The notes under the pieces: generated by a model
What the model was told of the DNA's origin: nothing
What the model saw: the letters and a program-made list of their open reading frames with translations, nothing else
Databases searched by the model: none
Shown: piece by piece, positions 8,640 to 10,689 of the stretch
Layout of the letters: each line of letters starts with the position of its first letter
Numbering within the stretch: the first letter of the stretch is position 1
Origin: Rodentolepis nana
Taxonomy: Eukaryota > Platyhelminthes > Cestoda > Cyclophyllidea > Hymenolepididae
Length of the DNA stretch: 10,689 bases
Reading direction: 5' to 3'
Assembly (NCBI GenBank): GCA_900617975.1
Contig: UZAE01001997.1
Span: 1-10,689 of the forward strand
Made by a program: the position numbers and the translations under genes

Positions 8640-8956
8640 TTATTTATATATCAAATGGCGAGCGTTTTGATGGCTATCATTAGCCCTTTATTGACTTCAG
8701 GTTTCACAAAGGAGGAGGAACATCAAAGTGAAAAAAGTCGAGAGAGGGGAGGGGGAGGAACAAAAGAGTTTCAAAAACGAAGTTAGAAAAGGTAGGAAAA
8801 AGGTGAGGTGAGTACTGTGAAAGATGTCGAATATGACATACAGTGGGGTGATGGTAGTTTGAAGTCAGAAGCCAACTGCCAGTTAATAGACTTTTTGCCG
8901 TATGAGTATACGTTGCCCAGGGTACATCACGTGGAGGTAAGTCTATCGCACACCCC
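8640..8956 (-). mobile_element. 317-bp SINE-like non-autonomous retroelement, complete
   Basis: This insertion is bounded by a perfect 14-bp target-site duplication. On the minus strand it starts GGGGTGTGCGATAGAC and ends in a short AT-rich tail (ATTTGATATATAAATA). Its 5' end equals that of the partial copy at 1-36, so the start is fixed rather than a random truncation. Its last 50-60 nt before the tail resemble the 3' end of the RNase H LINE at 2612-3186 (TCAAATGGC, TCATTAGCCCTT, TTGA.TTCAG on the + strand), while the rest is unrelated to that LINE's coding part. A non-autonomous element with a private head and a LINE-like 3' end fits a SINE or internally deleted LINE mobilised by its partner. 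No convincing polymerase III A and B boxes are visible. An 84-codon minus-strand frame here runs past the element edge and is not a gene. Confidence 0.8.
8708..8812. repeat. purine-rich tract inside the SINE-like element
   Basis: About 84% of the bases on the + strand are A or G, including GAGAGAGGGGAGGGGGAGGA. In the sense strand of the element it is a pyrimidine tract. This may be a simple-sequence expansion within the element's body. Confidence 0.75.
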
Positions 8957-8970
8957 ATTAATGATAAGAT
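8957..8970. repeat. target-site duplication, right copy
   Basis: ATTAATGATAAGAT is the partner of 8626-8639 and directly abuts the CACACCCC edge of the element. Confidence 0.9.
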
Positions 8971-9785
8971 AATAGCGTATATAGAGGAACGAAAATCAAA
9001 TAGTCCATTGAGACCAAAAAACTAAAGGACTCTATTTAAAATGTCTTTCCTGTTCTCATAAATCTTATCCAACTAATAAGGACATGCCTTCTATGATGGA
9101 TAAGTTTGAGATTCCGAAAAGAGACAATTTAGTTCATGAGTTAACGTACCATTTGTCCAATATATGAAAAATCTTAGAAATTAAAATTTCGGCCAATAAA
9201 ATTACGACGGCTTTACCACTATCGAATTATTACAATTTAGCGTCCAATGCTGCTATGGCTGACAGGTTCACTAAAACTTGTACTGAAAATAAATCTCCAC
9301 ATTGACATAATCAGAAATCAAAGATCCTGTAACTTAAAACACCGCACTTTGATCAAAAATAAATCTGCTGGTAGTTATCATGCTGCCTGGGAACGTAGTA
9401 ATTAGCTCATAAGCCAATAGTAACAGCGGTGAGGAGGTCACAGTTATTTTGGGAAATGAGATCATAACATCCCAGAAAAAAAATAAATCTTCCCTTATTT
9501 GCATATTTTTATGAAGTTGTAACGAACGCAAGAAACAGAGAGATTGGTAGTGCTTAGAGGTCATCATTCAGAAGCTAGGCATCGCGTATCACACTCCAGA
9601 CCCTAGAATGGAGATGCAATAATTGACAATCCTGTGGAGTGCAGATGTAGCTTATTAAATCATTTACCGCCGTACTTTCTTCAGTAAGTGAAGGTCAAAC
9701 TTTTTTCCTCCATATAGATCCTTGGCGTGGAAGGTCTAAAAGTTGCCTCTAACAGCTGAAGCAATTAATTTTGTTTTTTTTCAAG

Positions 9786-10023
9786 GCCAATTCATCGTGG
9801 TGAACCTCTTGTACAGTTGCATGCCACAGACTATGATATCTACGAAAATGGCGAATTGAGATTCGGCTTCGCAGAGGAAATGGAGGATACAGTAGCTAAT
9901 CTATTCGCCATTCATCCACAAAGCGGTCTCATGGTTTCGAAATATAGCCTACAACTGAAGGATTTGGAATATCTGGCCTCTTCAAACTCCGTTTTAAAAC
10001 AATCTTATATGGTAAAAATTAAG
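9786..10023 (+). CDS. cadherin gene, exon D (body of EC repeat 3)
   Basis: The first base completes a Leu codon and 79 full codons follow. They read on from exon C as PIHRGEPLVQLHATDYDIYE, then NGELRFGF (residues 286-293), LFAIHPQSG (304-312, the F-x-I-x-P-x-SG strand) and QSYMVKIK (337-344, the Y-x-V-x-I strand before the DxGxP motif). TDYDIYENGEL is a good DxD...NG calcium-site motif. The LDRE motif is replaced by LKDLEY, so the repeat is partly degenerate. The acceptor is TTTTTTTTCAAG|G and the donor ATTAAG|GTAAAT, leaving in phase 0. An upstream GT (TATATG|GTAAAA) would also be in phase 0, but would cut the conserved VKIK strand. The expected DxGxP and DxNDN parts must lie in a later exon beyond the window. 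Confidence 0.88.
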
Positions 10024-10507
10024 GTAAATTAAACGTACAAATGAACTCCTCAATTTACTGTAATTCGCATTTATCCTAAGTTCACAAATTTATTTGCATA
10101 AAATTCGACAAACCTATTCAAAGATCAAATTAGCCCAAATTCGATTGATGGCCGTAATTTAAGTCTCCACTTTTCCGTTTTCATCTAGTTTTTTTAATTA
10201 AAAACGAAATATAACTTCTCTAGTTTCAACTTTATAATCATCAAATTTTAAGTAGAAATTAACGCTTACTGCAATTTAATTGGTGCGAATACGATTACGT
10301 ATACAAACATTTCAAAGGTTACTGAGGTAGAATTATTAAGTATACACTGATATACTCTATTTAAATGACCTCTACCAGTTACAGGGTTTTACAATATTAT
10401 GATAGATGAAAGGCAAGGTGTAGCATATATATTCACCATGTAAAACTGATAGATGAAGTTTGAAAAACACGAATAAGCCAATCATTTCTCTGTGGTCCTC
10501 TTAGAGA
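10024..10507 (+). other. intron downstream of exon D
   Basis: This is AT-rich intron beginning GTAAAT, with no exon candidate, repeat or RNA gene that I can support before the LINE 3' end begins near 10508. Confidence 0.7.
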
Positions 10508-10689
10508 TTTTTTTCAAATCACAGGCTTTATGATATTTATCATTAGCCCTTAAATTTTGACTTCAGCTTCCCCCATGCGTGGGGGGTACATGTATAGCAG
10601 TTAATTAACAGCAGTTCATTACACCCATGCGTGGGGGGTACATGTATAGCAGTTAATTAACAGCAGTTCATTAGCTGTCTTCTTGCTTC
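10508..10689 (-). mobile_element. LINE 3' end, second copy (runs off the window)
   Basis: This is the same family and orientation as 2612-3186. The + strand reads a T-rich edge, then TCAAATCACAGGCTTTATGA, ATCATTAGCCCTTAAA, the CCCCA/TGGGG stem (10571-10584) and GCTGTCTTCTTGCTTC at the window edge, paralleling the first copy up to its coding end. On the minus strand the frame ends RRQLMNCC then TAA, against RRRLMNCY then TAA in the first copy. A 52-bp tandem duplication interrupts it. The tail here is A-rich rather than (AAT)n. The upstream coding part is outside the window. Confidence 0.8.
10572..10673. repeat. 52-bp-period tandem duplication within the LINE 3' end
   Basis: Two perfect 50-bp units (10572-10621 and 10624-10673) are separated by CA. 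Each starts CCCATGCGTGGGGGG and ends GCAGTTCATTA. The first LINE copy has only one such unit, so the duplication is specific to this copy or its subfamily. It duplicates the end of the coding frame, the stop codon and the first part of the 3' UTR. Confidence 0.92.

Larger units (their letters stand above)
5390..9785 (+). other. large intron C-D
   Basis: This phase-2 intron of about 4.4 kb runs from GTAAGTG to TTTTTTTTCAAG. From 5390 to about 7780 it is AT-rich and I see nothing in it beyond a short 7-pair hairpin, GGTCTATGAATAGACC, near 5900. A GC-richer block lies at about 7780-8120, an exon-like segment with stop-bearing phase at 8331-8435, a run of ten G at 8559-8568, and the SINE-like insertion at 8640-8956. 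The rest, 8971-9785, is plain AT-rich sequence. Direct joining of exons C and D gives a good cadherin sequence, so no extra exon is required here. Confidence 0.8.

Noticed and set aside
8840..8890. polymerase III A/B boxes in the SINE-like head
   Set aside because: The best matches (TGGCAGTTGG, GACTTCAAACT on the minus strand) deviate too far from the consensus to support a tRNA origin.
8704..8958. 84-codon minus-strand frame as a protein
   Set aside because: It runs across the SINE-like element and into its target-site duplication, and the composition is driven by the pyrimidine tract.
9334..9567. 77-codon minus-strand frame
   Set aside because: It is AT-rich intron sequence with no motif and no splice or repeat support.

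Overview
The window comes from an AT-rich genome of an invertebrate animal and holds an internal stretch of one multi-exon cadherin gene on the + strand. Four exons are clear (1216-1479, 3390-3654, 5174-5389, 9786-10023). A fifth, only 51 nt long (4185-4235), is likely. Each has GT-AG borders, and all codon phases agree from one exon to the next. The exons join into about 344 residues, or 327 if the small exon is skipped. This covers the end of one cadherin (EC) repeat, a complete but enlarged second repeat, and most of a third. Neither the first nor the last exon of the gene is present. No signal peptide, membrane segment or cytoplasmic tail is visible, so the exact member (Fat-like, Dachsous-like or protocadherin-like) cannot be named.

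The organism is inferred only. The interrupted, divergent cadherin, introns of about 0.5-4.4 kb and degraded non-LTR retrotransposons fit a flatworm, arthropod or other invertebrate. The retroelement protein looks arthropod-like to me, whereas the cysteine-rich enlarged EC repeat and the tiny frame-preserving exon recall flatworms. I cannot decide between them.

Layout: 1-36 is the end of a short interspersed element; 37-1215 intron; 1216-1479 exon A; 1480-3389 intron carrying a 5'-truncated RNase H-type LINE on the minus strand (2612-3186); 3390-3654 exon B; 3655-4184 intron with an (AT)8 tract; 4185-4235 small exon; 4236-5173 intron; 5174-5389 exon C; 5390-9785 large intron with an unexplained GC-richer block (about 7780-8120) and a 317-bp SINE-like insertion flanked by a perfect 14-bp target-site duplication (8626-8970); 9786-10023 exon D; then intron with another LINE 3' end running off the window (about 10508-10689).

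The SINE-like element and the LINE share their 3' end, which suggests a non-autonomous/partner pair. All four copies lie antisense to the cadherin gene. No RNA genes, CRISPR arrays or bacterial-type signals were seen.
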